64,000 bases of DNA from an uncultured Oscillospiraceae bacterium (GTDB taxonomy: Bacteria > Bacillota > Clostridia > Oscillospirales > Oscillospiraceae), in contig CAJURY010000003.1 in NCBI GenBank assembly GCA_910589155.1, forward strand, positions 82,129-146,128, written 5' to 3'. Positions 1 through 8,834 of the stretch are shown here, piece by piece. Every line of letters begins with the position of its first letter. Positions within the stretch are counted from its first letter, which is position 1. The translations under genes were made by a program, and so were the position numbers. The notes under the pieces are model-generated. The model made no database searches and was not told the origin of the DNA. It saw only the letters and a program-made list of their open reading frames with translations.

Positions 1-298
1 CCGGGTGCACCTGAATGCTGAGGTCGTCCTGGGCGTCGATGATTTTAATGAGCAAAGGGAAGGAATCGCCTTCCAGATTGCCGAACAGCTCTGGATGCTT
101 TTTCCAGAGACTGCCCAGGGTTTCCCCGGCGTAAGCGGGATTTTTCACCTTGCAGTCGCCGTTGGAATGGCCGCTGATGGCCCAGCACTCGCCGGTGCGG
201 TCGCTGGGAATGTCATAGCCAAATACAGTGCGCAGACGCTTACCGCCCCAGATTTTTTCCTGCAATACAGGCTCCAGATGCAAAAGTTCTCTTTTCAT
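1..298 (-). CDS. manA: Mannose-6-phosphate isomerase, class I (partial, C-terminus cut by window edge)
   Basis: Interconverts mannose-6-phosphate and fructose-6-phosphate in the cytoplasm. The 99 visible codons start with MKRELLHLEP and contain the class I hallmarks EKIWGGKRLR near residue 15 and SIQVHPD at the window edge, the latter carrying zinc-site residues. The ATG at 298 overlaps the stop of the upstream fructokinase gene as ATGA, so the two are probably translationally coupled. Kinase plus isomerase together would feed fructose and mannose into glycolysis. The rest of the protein lies outside the window. This is a recognition from family motifs; identity is quite secure. Confidence 0.9.
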   Translation of the reverse strand, partial: MKRELLHLEPVLQEKIWGGKRLRTVFGYDIPSDRTGECWAISGHSNGDCKVKNPAYAGETLGSLWKKHPELFGNLEGDSFPLLIKIIDAQDDLSIQVHP

Positions 299-1188
299 TG
301 CGCTTCTCCTTTTTCCTTCCATGCGTCCATGGCCAGCTTGATGCAGCCCATGGCGCCCTGATTGTCGTTGAGGCTGATGGGGACGATATATTCGTCTAAA
401 TTGTCCATGCCCTTACCCTGGACATAGCCGCACATCTGCTTTTGCACTTCCCGGCGCACCATGGGCAAAAGCTGCTGCTGATGCATCACGCCGCCGCCCA
501 GAATAATGCGCTCCGGGGAGAGGGTCATGATGTAAGTACAAATCGCCTGTCCCAGATAGTAGGCTTCCAATTCCCAGACTTCCTTGCGGTCGGATAACGC
601 CGCGCCCTTGACGCCCCAACGCTTTTCAATGGCGGGGCCGCTGGCAAGACCCTCCAGGCAGGTAGCGTGATAGGGGCAAATGCCCTGCTCCATGGGGTCA
701 TCCTTCCGGCGGCTGATGAAAATGTGACCGCCTTCCGGGTGAATCATGCCGTGATAGGGCTTGCCGTCAATGATAACGCCTACGCCCACGCCGGTGCCCA
801 CGGTGATATAAATGCTGTTTTTCACAGTTTTGGTGCAGCCCCAAACCGCTTCGCCCAAAGCGGCGGCGTTTACGTCCGTATCAAAACCCACGGGAATCCC
901 CAGCGTCTTTTCAAATTCCGCCACAATTGGGTAATTTTTCCAGCTCAGCTTGGGGGTAGAAGTAATAAAACCGTAGGTTTTGGAATTTTTGTCCAGATCC
1001 ACAGGGCCAAAGCAGCCAATTCCGATCGCAGCCAATCCCTTGTCTTTGAAGAAATCAATGAGCGCGGGCATGGTTTTTTCCGGGGTCTCTGTGGGGATGC
1101 TGACCCGCTCCAGAATTTGTCCGTTTTCATTGCCGATGGCACATACCATTTTTGTGCCGCCCGCCTCCAGGGCGCCAAAATGCAGCAT
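295..1188 (-). CDS. scrK: ROK-family fructokinase
   Basis: ATP-dependent sugar kinase, most likely phosphorylating fructose. The 297-residue protein has the N-terminal phosphate loop GALEAGGTK (5-13), the ROK catalytic Asp105 in DTDVNAA, the HPEGGH motif (150-155) and the zinc cluster C171-x2-H174-x2-C177. An AAGGAG lies 10 bases before the ATG. It overlaps manA by 4 bases; kinase-manA pairs are common in Firmicutes and support fructokinase over glucokinase. It is divergent from the YesM kinase gene across about 200 bp. Substrate is inferred from context and overall similarity, not from specific residues. Confidence 0.88.
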   Translation of the reverse strand: MLHFGALEAGGTKMVCAIGNENGQILERVSIPTETPEKTMPALIDFFKDKGLAAIGIGCFGPVDLDKNSKTYGFITSTPKLSWKNYPIVAEFEKTLGIPVGFDTDVNAAALGEAVWGCTKTVKNSIYITVGTGVGVGVIIDGKPYHGMIHPEGGHIFISRRKDDPMEQGICPYHATCLEGLASGPAIEKRWGVKGAALSDRKEVWELEAYYLGQAICTYIMTLSPERIILGGGVMHQQQLLPMVRREVQKQMCGYVQGKGMDNLDEYIVPISLNDNQGAMGCIKLAMDAWKEKGEAQ

Positions 1189-1389
1189 GAACGCAACACT
1201 CCTTACATATAAAATCGCTTATTTCAAAGCGGCAATTGGGACGCTTTATGGTTTGAATGACGAATATATATCTAATTAATACTAATATTCCTCCGATTCA
1301 TACCATCTAAAAAACCCAAATTCCCATAAGTGTATGATACAATAAGGATACAATGGTGTCAAGTTCTTCTATGATTGAGGGAGCCGATT

Positions 1390-3108
1390 TTGTCTAAATT
1401 GTCAAGTTTTTTGCGCCTGAAGGTTTATCGGCGCACCTTTTTGCTGTACCTGGTCATTGTGCTGGTGGCGATTACCACGCTTCTTTTTGTATTTCACAGT
1501 AATATAATGTCCAGAAGCTTGGAAAGCTATGTAAACGAAGCGGATACGGCTTTTGCGCAAGCGGAACGGCAGCTTACTTCCGTTACCAGCGCCATCGATA
1601 ATTTTTTCACGCACCTATACGCCAGCAGCGGACTACGGGACGACTTTTTCCGCTTTTTTGGGTCTACACCGGTAGAATATGTGGAAAAGCGCCTGCAAAG
1701 CGCCCCGCCGCAATATGCGACTTATCTGGATAGCTGCAATAATCTGGTGTCCGACAGCGGCTATTGCATCCGTCATATCCTGTATTACACCAGTTCCAAA
1801 ATTGTGGATATGGAATATAATGCTTCCGGCTATTCCCGTTATCAAATCATCACCCCTGACGCCGCTAAAGCCCTGTGTCGGACAGGCTATCAGTACACCA
1901 GAGAAATTCACTGGAACGCGGCGGATGCGGGGAAAGTGACCTTTATCATCGACGTCAGCGGCCCGGTGCAAAATGCATACGGCGCCAATCCCGCGCAAAC
2001 GGTGTGCGTGATACAAGGCGACAACCAAATTATCCTGGGCAATCATCATTATGCCGACCTTGATTTTGGCGCGCTGGAAGCCCGGAGCCGTCAGGGGCGG
2101 ATATATCCCGGCGCGGGGCGCGGGAGTCTGCTTTACTGCGCGCACCATACCAATCAGTTTTCTTTTTCTGTTGTTTCCGTGGTGCCCGCGTGGGATTATA
2201 TGGAAGGCCCCTTTCGGGAATTCACATTGTTTACTGCGGCGCTGCTTCTGGTATTCGCGCTGATTACCATGCTGTACGTCCGGCAGTTTTCCAGCGATTC
2301 TAAATTTATTGAAAGTATTCTAAGCAGTATCGTTCAGGCGCAGTCCGAGGGCTTTCAGCCGGTGGAAATCGGCAAACGGGACGATGAGTTCGCATCCATC
2401 GCTACCCATCTGAACGGTCTTTACGAGCATCTGAACGCGCTGATTCAGCAAAAATACGTGCTTACCATCCGGCAGCAGCGGACGGAAATGCAGATGCTTT
2501 CCGCCCAACTCAATCCCCACTTTCTTTACAATACCCTAGAACGCATTCGCCTGCGCGCCCTTTTAGAAAGCAACCCCGCTGTGGCGGAAGCCATCGCGGA
2601 TTTGGGGCTTTTGTATCGGAACATCGTCAAAACCGAGCCGGTCATTACCCTGCAAAAAGAGTTGGATATTACCAGACAATACCTGGATCTGATGAGCTTT
2701 CTGTATGAGGATCAATTTCTATACCATCTGGACGTTCCAGAAGAAATTATGGACATATCTACCCCGAAAATCTGGATGCAGCCCATTGTAGAGAACTTTT
2801 TCAAACATAATTTTCAGCATGACAGCAGCCTGAAGGTCATTGTGATCTCCGGCGAGCGGTTAAACGGGGGCATCCGGCTGAAATTTTTCGACAACTGCGG
2901 CAAAATCAGCGACGAGCAGCTTTTGCAGCTCAATCAGCTTTTTACAGACCAGGAGGACGGGGAAGAAACTTCCACCGGTATTGGGCTGCAAAACGTTTAT
3001 AGCCGACTGCGCTTGTTTTATGGCAGCCGCCTGGAAATGCGGATTGAAAATAACAAGCCCGCCGGGGTATGTATTCAAATTTTATTAAAAAATGAGGTGA
3101 CCTCCTAA
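1390..3108 (+). CDS. YesM-type sensor histidine kinase
   Basis: Membrane histidine kinase of the YesM/LytS-like class that senses an extracellular, usually carbohydrate-related, signal. A transmembrane helix lies near residues 15-38, an extracytoplasmic sensor region follows to about 275, then a second helix and a HAMP-like stretch. The phospho-acceptor His377 sits in LNPHFLYNTLERIR, and the ATPase domain shows QPIVENFFKHN and GIGLQNVYSRL. I chose the TTG at 1390 because GAGGGAG (1377-1383) is spaced 6 bases before it; a TTG at 1375 has no ribosome site. The regulator gene begins two bases after the stop, so the pair is co-transcribed. Confidence 0.88.
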   Translation: MSKLSSFLRLKVYRRTFLLYLVIVLVAITTLLFVFHSNIMSRSLESYVNEADTAFAQAERQLTSVTSAIDNFFTHLYASSGLRDDFFRFFGSTPVEYVEKRLQSAPPQYATYLDSCNNLVSDSGYCIRHILYYTSSKIVDMEYNASGYSRYQIITPDAAKALCRTGYQYTREIHWNAADAGKVTFIIDVSGPVQNAYGANPAQTVCVIQGDNQIILGNHHYADLDFGALEARSRQGRIYPGAGRGSLLYCAHHTNQFSFSVVSVVPAWDYMEGPFREFTLFTAALLLVFALITMLYVRQFSSDSKFIESILSSIVQAQSEGFQPVEIGKRDDEFASIATHLNGLYEHLNALIQQKYVLTIRQQRTEMQMLSAQLNPHFLYNTLERIRLRALLESNPAVAEAIADLGLLYRNIVKTEPVITLQKELDITRQYLDLMSFLYEDQFLYHLDVPEEIMDISTPKIWMQPIVENFFKHNFQHDSSLKVIVISGERLNGGIRLKFFDNCGKISDEQLLQLNQLFTDQEDGEETSTGIGLQNVYSRLRLFYGSRLEMRIENNKPAGVCIQILLKNEVTS

Positions 3109-3110
3109 CT

Positions 3111-3911
3111 ATGTATCGCTTGCTCCTTGTGGACGATGAAAAAGACATCTGTGACAATATTAAGCTGCTGCTGGACTGGTCCGCTTACCAGATTACAAGC
3201 ATCCTCACAGCTTCTTCCTATGCGGAAGCTGTCAGCAAGGCCATGGATTTTCAGCCCCATATCGCATTGGTGGATATACGGCTGGGAGACCACTGGGGTT
3301 ACGAACTGGCGGAGCATTTGCATTCCATCGGTTTGGAGACGGTGTTTTGCATGATCAGCGGCTACGACGACTTTGAATTTGTCCACCGATCCATGCAAGC
3401 CGGGGCCAAGGACTATCTTCTAAAGCCCATCAGCGTAAAAGAGCTGCGCTCTTTTATCGAGCGCACCATCGTGCGGGATCTCCACGGAGAGCTGCCGGAG
3501 CAGACGGCCTTGCAGCAGGAAATTGACCCGGTTTTGCAGGTGCCCTACAGTCAGTTTTCCAAAATTACCAACAAAATCATTCTCATTGTAAAAAGCAATT
3601 ACCGCAGCGCCCTAACCTTAACCAATATCGCGGACATCTTTAATATGAGCAGCAAATATATCGGTCGGATTTTTTTGAAGGACACGGGGATGAAGTTTTC
3701 CGAGTACCTCACCTCCTACCGCATGATTCAGGCGCGAAAGCTCATTGAAAATACGCAGGAAAAAATTTCTGTGATTGCCAATCTGGTGGGCTATTCTCAG
3801 CTCAATAATTTTTACGTACACTTCAAAAGCTATTACAGCATTTCCCCCAGCACCCTTCGGAACTTCGGCGCAGCCTCGCCCCTTGCGCCTGTGCCGGAGA
3901 ACGTGGACTAA
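3111..3911 (+). CDS. Response regulator with AraC-type DNA-binding domain
   Basis: Cytoplasmic regulator partnered with the adjacent YesM-like kinase. The receiver domain (1-120) has the acidic pair D8/D9, phospho-acceptor D55 in ALVDIRL and K105 in DYLLKP. Two helix-turn-helix units of AraC type occupy about 160-255, with IADIFNMSSKYIGRIF and the second helix around VGYSQLNNFYVHF. At 266 residues it is shorter than many YesN proteins (often over 500), which carry a middle domain missing here. Expected target is the binding-protein gene just downstream, as is usual for this class. Confidence 0.88.
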   Translation: MYRLLLVDDEKDICDNIKLLLDWSAYQITSILTASSYAEAVSKAMDFQPHIALVDIRLGDHWGYELAEHLHSIGLETVFCMISGYDDFEFVHRSMQAGAKDYLLKPISVKELRSFIERTIVRDLHGELPEQTALQQEIDPVLQVPYSQFSKITNKIILIVKSNYRSALTLTNIADIFNMSSKYIGRIFLKDTGMKFSEYLTSYRMIQARKLIENTQEKISVIANLVGYSQLNNFYVHFKSYYSISPSTLRNFGAASPLAPVPENVD

Positions 3912-3921
3912 GGAGGCGCCT

Positions 3922-5385
3922 ATGGCAAAAAAATGGCTTTGCCTGTGCCTGGCAGGGTTGCTTTTGGGACTTTGGGGCTGCGCCCCGCCTAGGCAGTCCG
4001 CCCAACCCACGGCGGAAGCCGATGCGCCAGTGAATCTCGTTTACTATACCATTGGAGAACCGGACGAGGATTTGGCGCTGGTCAACGAGGCGCTGAACCG
4101 CATTTTGCTGGAAAAATACGGCTTTACTGTGACTTACCACAAAATCGGCTGGAACGACTACACCGCACAGTTTAATTCTCTCATCAACACCAACCGAAAT
4201 TACGATATTATTTTCACCTGGACGGACAACTACATGACCACCGCCGACAGCGGCAATTTTCTGGATCTCACGGAATATTTGCAAACGCAGTATACCGCGC
4301 TGTACGAAGCCGTCAACAGCGAATTTTGGAAGGGCGTTGCCATTGGCGAGCGCATTTACGGTATTCCCACCAACAAGGAGCTGGCGACGCCGGTGCACTT
4401 CCTGTTCGCCCAGGAGCTTGTGGAAAAGTATCAAATCGATATCGACCAGTACAAGACCTTTGCTTCTCTGGAGCCGCTTTTAGAGCGGGTCTACGCCCAG
4501 GAGCCGGATTACATCCCTTTGTTTTTCGACTCCAGCCATACCAATATCATGGCGCCGGGCAATTATGAGTACGTAGGCTACGATTCCATCCCTCTCATGA
4601 TTGATTCTCATGATAAAACGTGTCAGGTCGTCAATATTTTTGAGACGGATTACGCCAAAGAAACCCTTGCAACCTTGCACCGGTACTATGAGGCGGGATA
4701 CATAAATCAGGACGCTGCGCTGCGCACGGCCTTTTCCCGCTTCCAGGACGAGCCGGTTTTCATCCGTTTGTCCACCGGCGGCCCGGACGCTTCCGCCAGC
4801 TACACGGCGGATTATGGCTATCCCATTGTCAGCGGTCAGGTCTCCGACAGCATCGTGACCACAGAATCCACCCAGGGCGGGTTGATGGCGGTCAACGCCC
4901 ATACGCGGTACCCGGAACAGTGTATGCAGTTTTTAAGCGCAGTGAACACCGACCCGGAGATACGCAATCTTTTAAACTACGGCGTCGAGGGCGTGCACTA
5001 CACCCTCACAGAGGAGGATCAGGTGCAGATGATCTCCACCGCTTACCGGGGCGTTCCCTACACCCAAGGAAACTGGTTTATTTTAAAAACCAGTGTGGGA
5101 GAAAAGCTGAATAAATGGGAGCTGTACCAAGAGTTCAATGAAAACACGCTGGAATCGCCTCTTTTGGGCTTTACTCCGGACTATTCCGGCTGCCAGTTGG
5201 AATTTAACGCGGTTTCCCTGGTTTATGAAAAATACTACGCCCCTCTGGCCACGGGAACGGTAGATCCGGCGATTTATCTTCCCAAGCTGCAAGAGGAACT
5301 GAAGCTTGCCGGTGTGGAAAAATTGCAGCTTACTTTGCAGCATCAAATTAACGACTGGCTGGCAGCGAAACATACAGGAGGCTAA
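3922..5385 (+). CDS. Sugar ABC transporter substrate-binding lipoprotein (DUF3502 type)
   Basis: Extracellular solute-binding lipoprotein of family 1, probably for an oligosaccharide. The signal peptide ends in a lipobox LGLWGC with Cys20. The C-terminus (about 400-487) matches the DUF3502 pattern seen in LipO-like proteins: LLGFTPDYSG, then ATGTVDPAIYLPKL, then LQHQINDWLA. An AGGAGG (3912-3917) precedes the ATG at 3922; longer in-frame extensions are not supported. LipO proteins normally sit beside two YtcP/LplB-type permeases, but none is here: the next genes are YesL-like and phosphoglucomutase, so the permeases must be elsewhere or lost. Confidence 0.85.
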   Translation: MAKKWLCLCLAGLLLGLWGCAPPRQSAQPTAEADAPVNLVYYTIGEPDEDLALVNEALNRILLEKYGFTVTYHKIGWNDYTAQFNSLINTNRNYDIIFTWTDNYMTTADSGNFLDLTEYLQTQYTALYEAVNSEFWKGVAIGERIYGIPTNKELATPVHFLFAQELVEKYQIDIDQYKTFASLEPLLERVYAQEPDYIPLFFDSSHTNIMAPGNYEYVGYDSIPLMIDSHDKTCQVVNIFETDYAKETLATLHRYYEAGYINQDAALRTAFSRFQDEPVFIRLSTGGPDASASYTADYGYPIVSGQVSDSIVTTESTQGGLMAVNAHTRYPEQCMQFLSAVNTDPEIRNLLNYGVEGVHYTLTEEDQVQMISTAYRGVPYTQGNWFILKTSVGEKLNKWELYQEFNENTLESPLLGFTPDYSGCQLEFNAVSLVYEKYYAPLATGTVDPAIYLPKLQEELKLAGVEKLQLTLQHQINDWLAAKHTGG

Positions 5386-5387
5386 CA

Positions 5388-6026
5388 ATGAAAAATCTAT
5401 TCAATCTGGACAATCCCTTTTTCCAACTCCTCACAGGACTGGCCAATTTGTTTTTGGTGAACGTGCTGTTTTTGCTGTGCTGCCTGCCTGTTTTCACCAT
5501 TGGCGCTTCCTGTGCAGCGGCTTTCAAGACGGTGAAGGAAATCAGCGAGGATACCTGCGGCGGCATCTGCAAGACATTTTTTGCCGCGTTCCGGGCAAAC
5601 TTTAAGCAGGCCACCGGGGCGTGGCTCACTGCGCTGGTGGTGCTTGCCGCGCTGGTGTGCGACTTCTTGCTGCTGCGCCTTTACTTTGCCGGCACCCTTT
5701 ACACCATCCTGTTCGTGGTTCTGGGCGTATTGGCTTTTCTTTGCATTTCCGTACTTTGCTATATGTTCCCGCTGATCGGACATTTTGAAAACAAGGTGAA
5801 GGAGCATCTTTTTAACGCCCTGATTCTCACCATCGTACATTTCCCAAGATCTTTGGGCATGGTCGCTTTGCACATTCTGCCCCTTGCGCTGGCGCTTTTC
5901 GCGCCCCAGGCTTTTATTTATACCCTGCTTTTATGGGTCATGACAGGCTTTTCTTTCCTTTTCCTGTTGGACGCGAAGCTTCTCGCGCCGGTATTTGAAA
6001 AACTGGAAAACATGGCGAACAACTGA
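5388..6026 (+). CDS. YesL family (DUF624) membrane protein
   Basis: A 212-residue integral membrane protein of the YesL/DUF624 family, often found within carbohydrate utilisation operons but of unknown biochemical role. It opens with the family pattern FNLDNPFFQLLTGLANLF followed by about five hydrophobic helices (roughly 18-40, 78-98, 103-128, 145-170, 172-195). It starts two bases after the binding-protein stop, with AGGAGG in the end of that gene, so it belongs to the same operon. Role in sugar uptake or envelope biology is inference from neighbours. Confidence 0.82.
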   Translation: MKNLFNLDNPFFQLLTGLANLFLVNVLFLLCCLPVFTIGASCAAAFKTVKEISEDTCGGICKTFFAAFRANFKQATGAWLTALVVLAALVCDFLLLRLYFAGTLYTILFVVLGVLAFLCISVLCYMFPLIGHFENKVKEHLFNALILTIVHFPRSLGMVALHILPLALALFAPQAFIYTLLLWVMTGFSFLFLLDAKLLAPVFEKLENMANN

Positions 6027-6079
6027 TTTTCAGTTGCGGCCTTGTTGCATAAATTTTACTTTATGAGGGTGATTGCTTT

Positions 6080-7798
6080 ATGAACACAATGGAACGTTAC
6101 CATCAGTGGTGTACCGACCCCTATTTTGACGAAGCGACCCGCGCGGAGCTGAAAGCGCTGGAAGAACAGGGGCAGACCGAGGAAATCAACGACCGGTTCT
6201 ACCGGGAGCTGGCCTTTGGCACCGGCGGCCTGCGAGGCATTTTGGGCGCCGGCAGCAACCGTATGAATCTTTACACCGTCCGCAAGGCGACCCAGGGCTT
6301 GGCCAACTTCATTCTGAAGCAGGGAACAGCCTCCAAGGGCGTAGCCATTTCCTTTGATTCCCGGATTATGTCCCCGGAGTTTGCCGAGGAAACCGCCTTG
6401 TGCCTCAATGCCAACGGCATTCCCACCTACCGGTTCGATTCTCTGCGCCCGGTGCCGGTTCTGTCCTTTGCGACCAGAACCTTGGGCTGCACCGCCGGCG
6501 TTATGATTACCGCTTCCCACAATCCCCCCGCCTACAACGGCTACAAGGTCTACTGGGACGACGGCGCTCAGGTCACAGCCCCCCTGGATAAGGAAATTCT
6601 GGACGAGGTCAACAGTGTGATGGATTATGCCACCGTCAAAACCATGACCAGAGAGGCGGCCGAGGCCGCCGGGCTGTACCATACCATCGGCAAGGAAATC
6701 GACGACAAGTATATGGAAACCATCAAGGCGCTGTGCCTGGACAAAGAAGCCATTGCCAAGGCCGCCGGGCTGAAAATTGTCTATACGCCTCTTCACGGCA
6801 CCGGCAATCTGCCTGTGCGCCGGGTGCTGGCGGAGTTGGGCTTCCAGAACGTCTTTGTCGTGCCGGAGCAGGAAAAGCCCGACGGCCGCTTCCCTACAGT
6901 AAAAAGCCCCAACCCCGAGGACAAAGCCGCTTTCGCTCTGGCGCTGGAATACGCAAAAAAGCAGGAGGCCGACCTTGTGCTGGCTACCGACCCTGACGCG
7001 GATCGGCTGGGCGTATTTGTGCTGGATCGCAAGACGGAGGATTATATCCCCCTCACCGGCAATATGTCCGGCGTGCTGGTGTGCGATTATCTCCTGCGCC
7101 GCCGGAAGGAACTGGGCATTCTGCCTGCTAACGGCGCGGTTGTCAGCACCATCGTTTCCACCAACATGGTAAAGACTGTAACGGAAAGCTACGGCATGAA
7201 GTATATCGATGTGCTCACCGGCTTCAAGTTTATCGGCGAGCAGATGCGTCTGTTTGAAAAGGAAAACACCTATTGCTTCCAGTTTGGCATGGAGGAAAGC
7301 TACGGCTGCCTGGTGGGCGACCACGCCAGAGACAAGGACGCCGTGGTGGCCGTTATGGCGCTGTGCGCCGCCGCCGCCTGGTGCTATGTGCAGGGCAAGA
7401 CCCTTTGGGATCAGATGCAGGAACTGTACGCCCAGTATGGCTACTACCGGGAGGATATGGTAAACATCACCTACCCCGGTCAGGAGGGCGCAGCCAAGAT
7501 TCAGGCCATTCTGGACGGTCTGCGGGAGAGTCCGCTGGAAAGCGTCGGACCGTTCAAGGTACTGAAGATCCGGGACTACCAGAAGCACACTGTTTTGGAC
7601 GTCGCCACCGGCGCTATCACTCCCACGGATCTGCCGGAGTCCAACGTTTTGTACTACGAGCTGGAAAACGACGCATGGATGTGTGTGCGTCCTTCCGGCA
7701 CGGAGCCGAAGGTGAAGTTCTATGTGGGCGTGAAGGGCGCGTCCGCTGAAAACGCCGCTGAACTGCTGAAAACGTTAAAAGAAAGCATTCCTTGCTGA
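6080..7798 (+). CDS. pgcA: Alpha-phosphoglucomutase / phosphomannomutase
   Basis: Interconverts glucose-1-phosphate and glucose-6-phosphate, linking glycolysis to nucleotide-sugar and glycogen synthesis. The 572-residue length fits the PgcA type. The phospho-serine is Ser146 in TASHNPPAYNGYK; the metal loop is DPDADRLG (near residue 312), the sugar loop GMEESYG (near 410) and the C-terminal phosphate site RPSGTEPKVKFY (near 540). A GAGGGTGA lies upstream of the ATG. It is 53 bp behind the YesL-like gene with no terminator seen between, so read-through is possible. Confidence 0.93.
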   Translation: MNTMERYHQWCTDPYFDEATRAELKALEEQGQTEEINDRFYRELAFGTGGLRGILGAGSNRMNLYTVRKATQGLANFILKQGTASKGVAISFDSRIMSPEFAEETALCLNANGIPTYRFDSLRPVPVLSFATRTLGCTAGVMITASHNPPAYNGYKVYWDDGAQVTAPLDKEILDEVNSVMDYATVKTMTREAAEAAGLYHTIGKEIDDKYMETIKALCLDKEAIAKAAGLKIVYTPLHGTGNLPVRRVLAELGFQNVFVVPEQEKPDGRFPTVKSPNPEDKAAFALALEYAKKQEADLVLATDPDADRLGVFVLDRKTEDYIPLTGNMSGVLVCDYLLRRRKELGILPANGAVVSTIVSTNMVKTVTESYGMKYIDVLTGFKFIGEQMRLFEKENTYCFQFGMEESYGCLVGDHARDKDAVVAVMALCAAAAWCYVQGKTLWDQMQELYAQYGYYREDMVNITYPGQEGAAKIQAILDGLRESPLESVGPFKVLKIRDYQKHTVLDVATGAITPTDLPESNVLYYELENDAWMCVRPSGTEPKVKFYVGVKGASAENAAELLKTLKESIPC

Positions 7799-7847
7799 AA
7801 GGCCTTCAGAACATCCTTCTAAAGCCTTTCAGACGAGAAAATAAAAC

Positions 7848-7875
7848 GGGGCTGCCTCTTTATGGAGGCAGCCCC
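7848..7875. terminator. Terminator-like hairpin between pgcA and tRNA-Val
   Basis: An 11-bp perfect stem (7848-7858 with 7865-7875) and 6-base loop. On the minus strand it is followed by GTTTTATTTT, a good rho-independent signal; on the plus strand the tail is not T-rich. It lies between two convergent units, pgcA and the tRNA, and could serve both. Confidence 0.7.
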
Positions 7876-7948
7876 TGAAACAATTCAGAAAACTTCCAAA
7901 TTGATTCAAAAAAGCAGGATTAGAAGGATATCTCGCTTTTTATTTATA

Positions 7949-7983
7949 AAGAAAAACACCTGAAAGCCAAAGGCTTTCAGGTG
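7949..7983 (-). terminator. Rho-independent terminator of the tRNA-Val unit
   Basis: A 12-bp perfect stem (7957-7968 with 7972-7983), 3-base loop, followed on the minus strand by GTTTTTCTTT. It lies 7 bases downstream of the tRNA 3' end. Confidence 0.85.
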
Positions 7984-7989
7984 AAATTT

Positions 7990-8066
7990 TGGTGGAGACT
8001 ACGGGACTCGAACCTGTGACCTCATGCGTGTGAAGCATGCGCTCTAACCAGCTGAGCTAAGCCTCC
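7990..8066 (-). tRNA. tRNA-Val (CAC anticodon)
   Basis: Folds as a full cloverleaf on the minus strand: 7-bp acceptor stem (GGAGGCT with AGTCTCC), D arm GCTC/GAGC, anticodon stem CATGC/GCATG with loop TTCACAC giving anticodon CAC, and T arm ACAGG-TTCGAGT-CCCGT. The CCA end is encoded (7990-7992). CAC reads the valine GUG codon. No integration signature was seen at its 3' end. Confidence 0.96.
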
Positions 8067-8254
8067 GACTCACTGCAAGATGTATTATATCACATTTTTC
8101 CAAAAAATCAAGTCTTTTTTTAGATTTTCCAAAAACGCATCTGTTATCCCCAAAAAGACTCGCCTTTCCTGCGCGCGATTTCAAGGTAAGACTTCCCGTC
8201 CGTCATTCTTGCGTTCCCTTCCAGCCGGAAGGGAACACAAGATCAGAATACGAA

Positions 8255-8383
8255 TTACACATCATCAGTGGGCGTTTCAATATCCCACGGATTATCCAGA
8301 TCATAGGAGATATCCGGTTCTAATCCGATTCCACCCCCAGATGCCATTGGACTGATATAATCATCGAATTCATTGATTGTCAT
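8255..8383 (-). CDS. Small acidic peptide, 42 residues, unknown function
   Basis: A 42-codon ORF with a strong ribosome site: AAGGAGG eight bases before ATG. The product starts MTINEFDDYISPM, has a Gly-rich turn ASGGGIGLEP in the middle and a very acidic C-terminal half (DLDNPWDIETPTDDV). It has no Cys, Lys or Arg and no signal peptide or membrane segment. A consensus promoter (8615-8643) reads toward it through a leader of about 225 bases, and a 10-bp hairpin (8213-8236) lies just after the stop. I do not recognise the family. No modification or export genes are adjacent, so a RiPP precursor is not supported. Confidence 0.6.
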   Translation of the reverse strand: MTINEFDDYISPMASGGGIGLEPDISYDLDNPWDIETPTDDV

Positions 8384-8614
8384 AAATGCTGCCTCCTTTC
8401 TTGTCAATCCACACTGACGATTTTACTGGTATTTAGCGCAACTGCCGCCCGCGCCAAATTACCATAGAAAAGCACGCAATCAGGTGGTAATTAGGCAATA
8501 GGATAGAATACAGCAACAATCGTGTGTATCGCCCCTGCACAAGCTGCAAAAAGCTTATGCCTATCTTCTACAAACTTCTTAAAGCGATACTCTCACAAGT
8601 ATCTTTTCTTTCCT

Positions 8615-8643
8615 ATTATAAACCCATTGCGCCCCAGCGTCAA
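8615..8643 (-). promoter_or_regulatory. Consensus Sigma-A promoter for the acidic peptide
   Basis: Minus strand: TTGACG (8638-8643), 17-base spacer, TATAAT (8615-8620). This is one mismatch from the full consensus with ideal spacing. The next gene on this strand is the 42-residue peptide. Confidence 0.8.
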
Positions 8644-8794
8644 CTATTATTTTCTATCAAAACCGCAAAAATCGACGGTATTTTTTACCAATTATTGCGC
8701 ATATTGTTTACACCAGATCGATAAAACGCAGCATACCGCGCAATTCGGCAAAACATTGCTGCACACCAGAACGCTATCGCCCTTTAAAAATCGC

Positions 8795-8825
8795 AAAAAA
8801 GGCAGCGGTCAGACTTGACCGCTGC
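8795..8825 (-). terminator. Terminator of the SLH/NlpC gene
   Basis: 10-bp perfect stem (8802-8811 with 8816-8825), loop GACT, followed on the minus strand by CTTTTTTG. Ten bases downstream of the hydrolase stop. Confidence 0.88.
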
Positions 8826-8834
8826 TTTTTATTC

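Larger units (their letters stand above)
8384..8834 (-). other. Gene-free stretch with a long leader
   Basis: About 450 bases between the small acidic peptide and the NlpC/SLH gene. It holds the terminator of the upstream gene, one consensus minus-strand promoter and about 225 bases of untranslated leader with a short hairpin (GATACT/AGTATC, about 8586-8603). No ORF with a ribosome site was found here. Confidence 0.6.

Noticed and set aside
6056..7588. 510-codon minus-strand ORF
   Set aside because: Lies wholly opposite pgcA, has no family motif and reads as low-quality composition; a shadow of the real gene.
7990..8066. Integration site of a mobile element at tRNA-Val
   Set aside because: No integrase and no repeated 3' tRNA fragment was found nearby.
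8255..8383. RiPP precursor peptide
   Set aside because: No leader/core cleavage motif, no Cys, and no maturase, protease or transporter next to it.
8556..8600. Leader peptide in the 8384-8608 region (FKKFVEDRHKLF... frame)
   Set aside because: The frame has no start codon after the upstream stop and no ribosome site.
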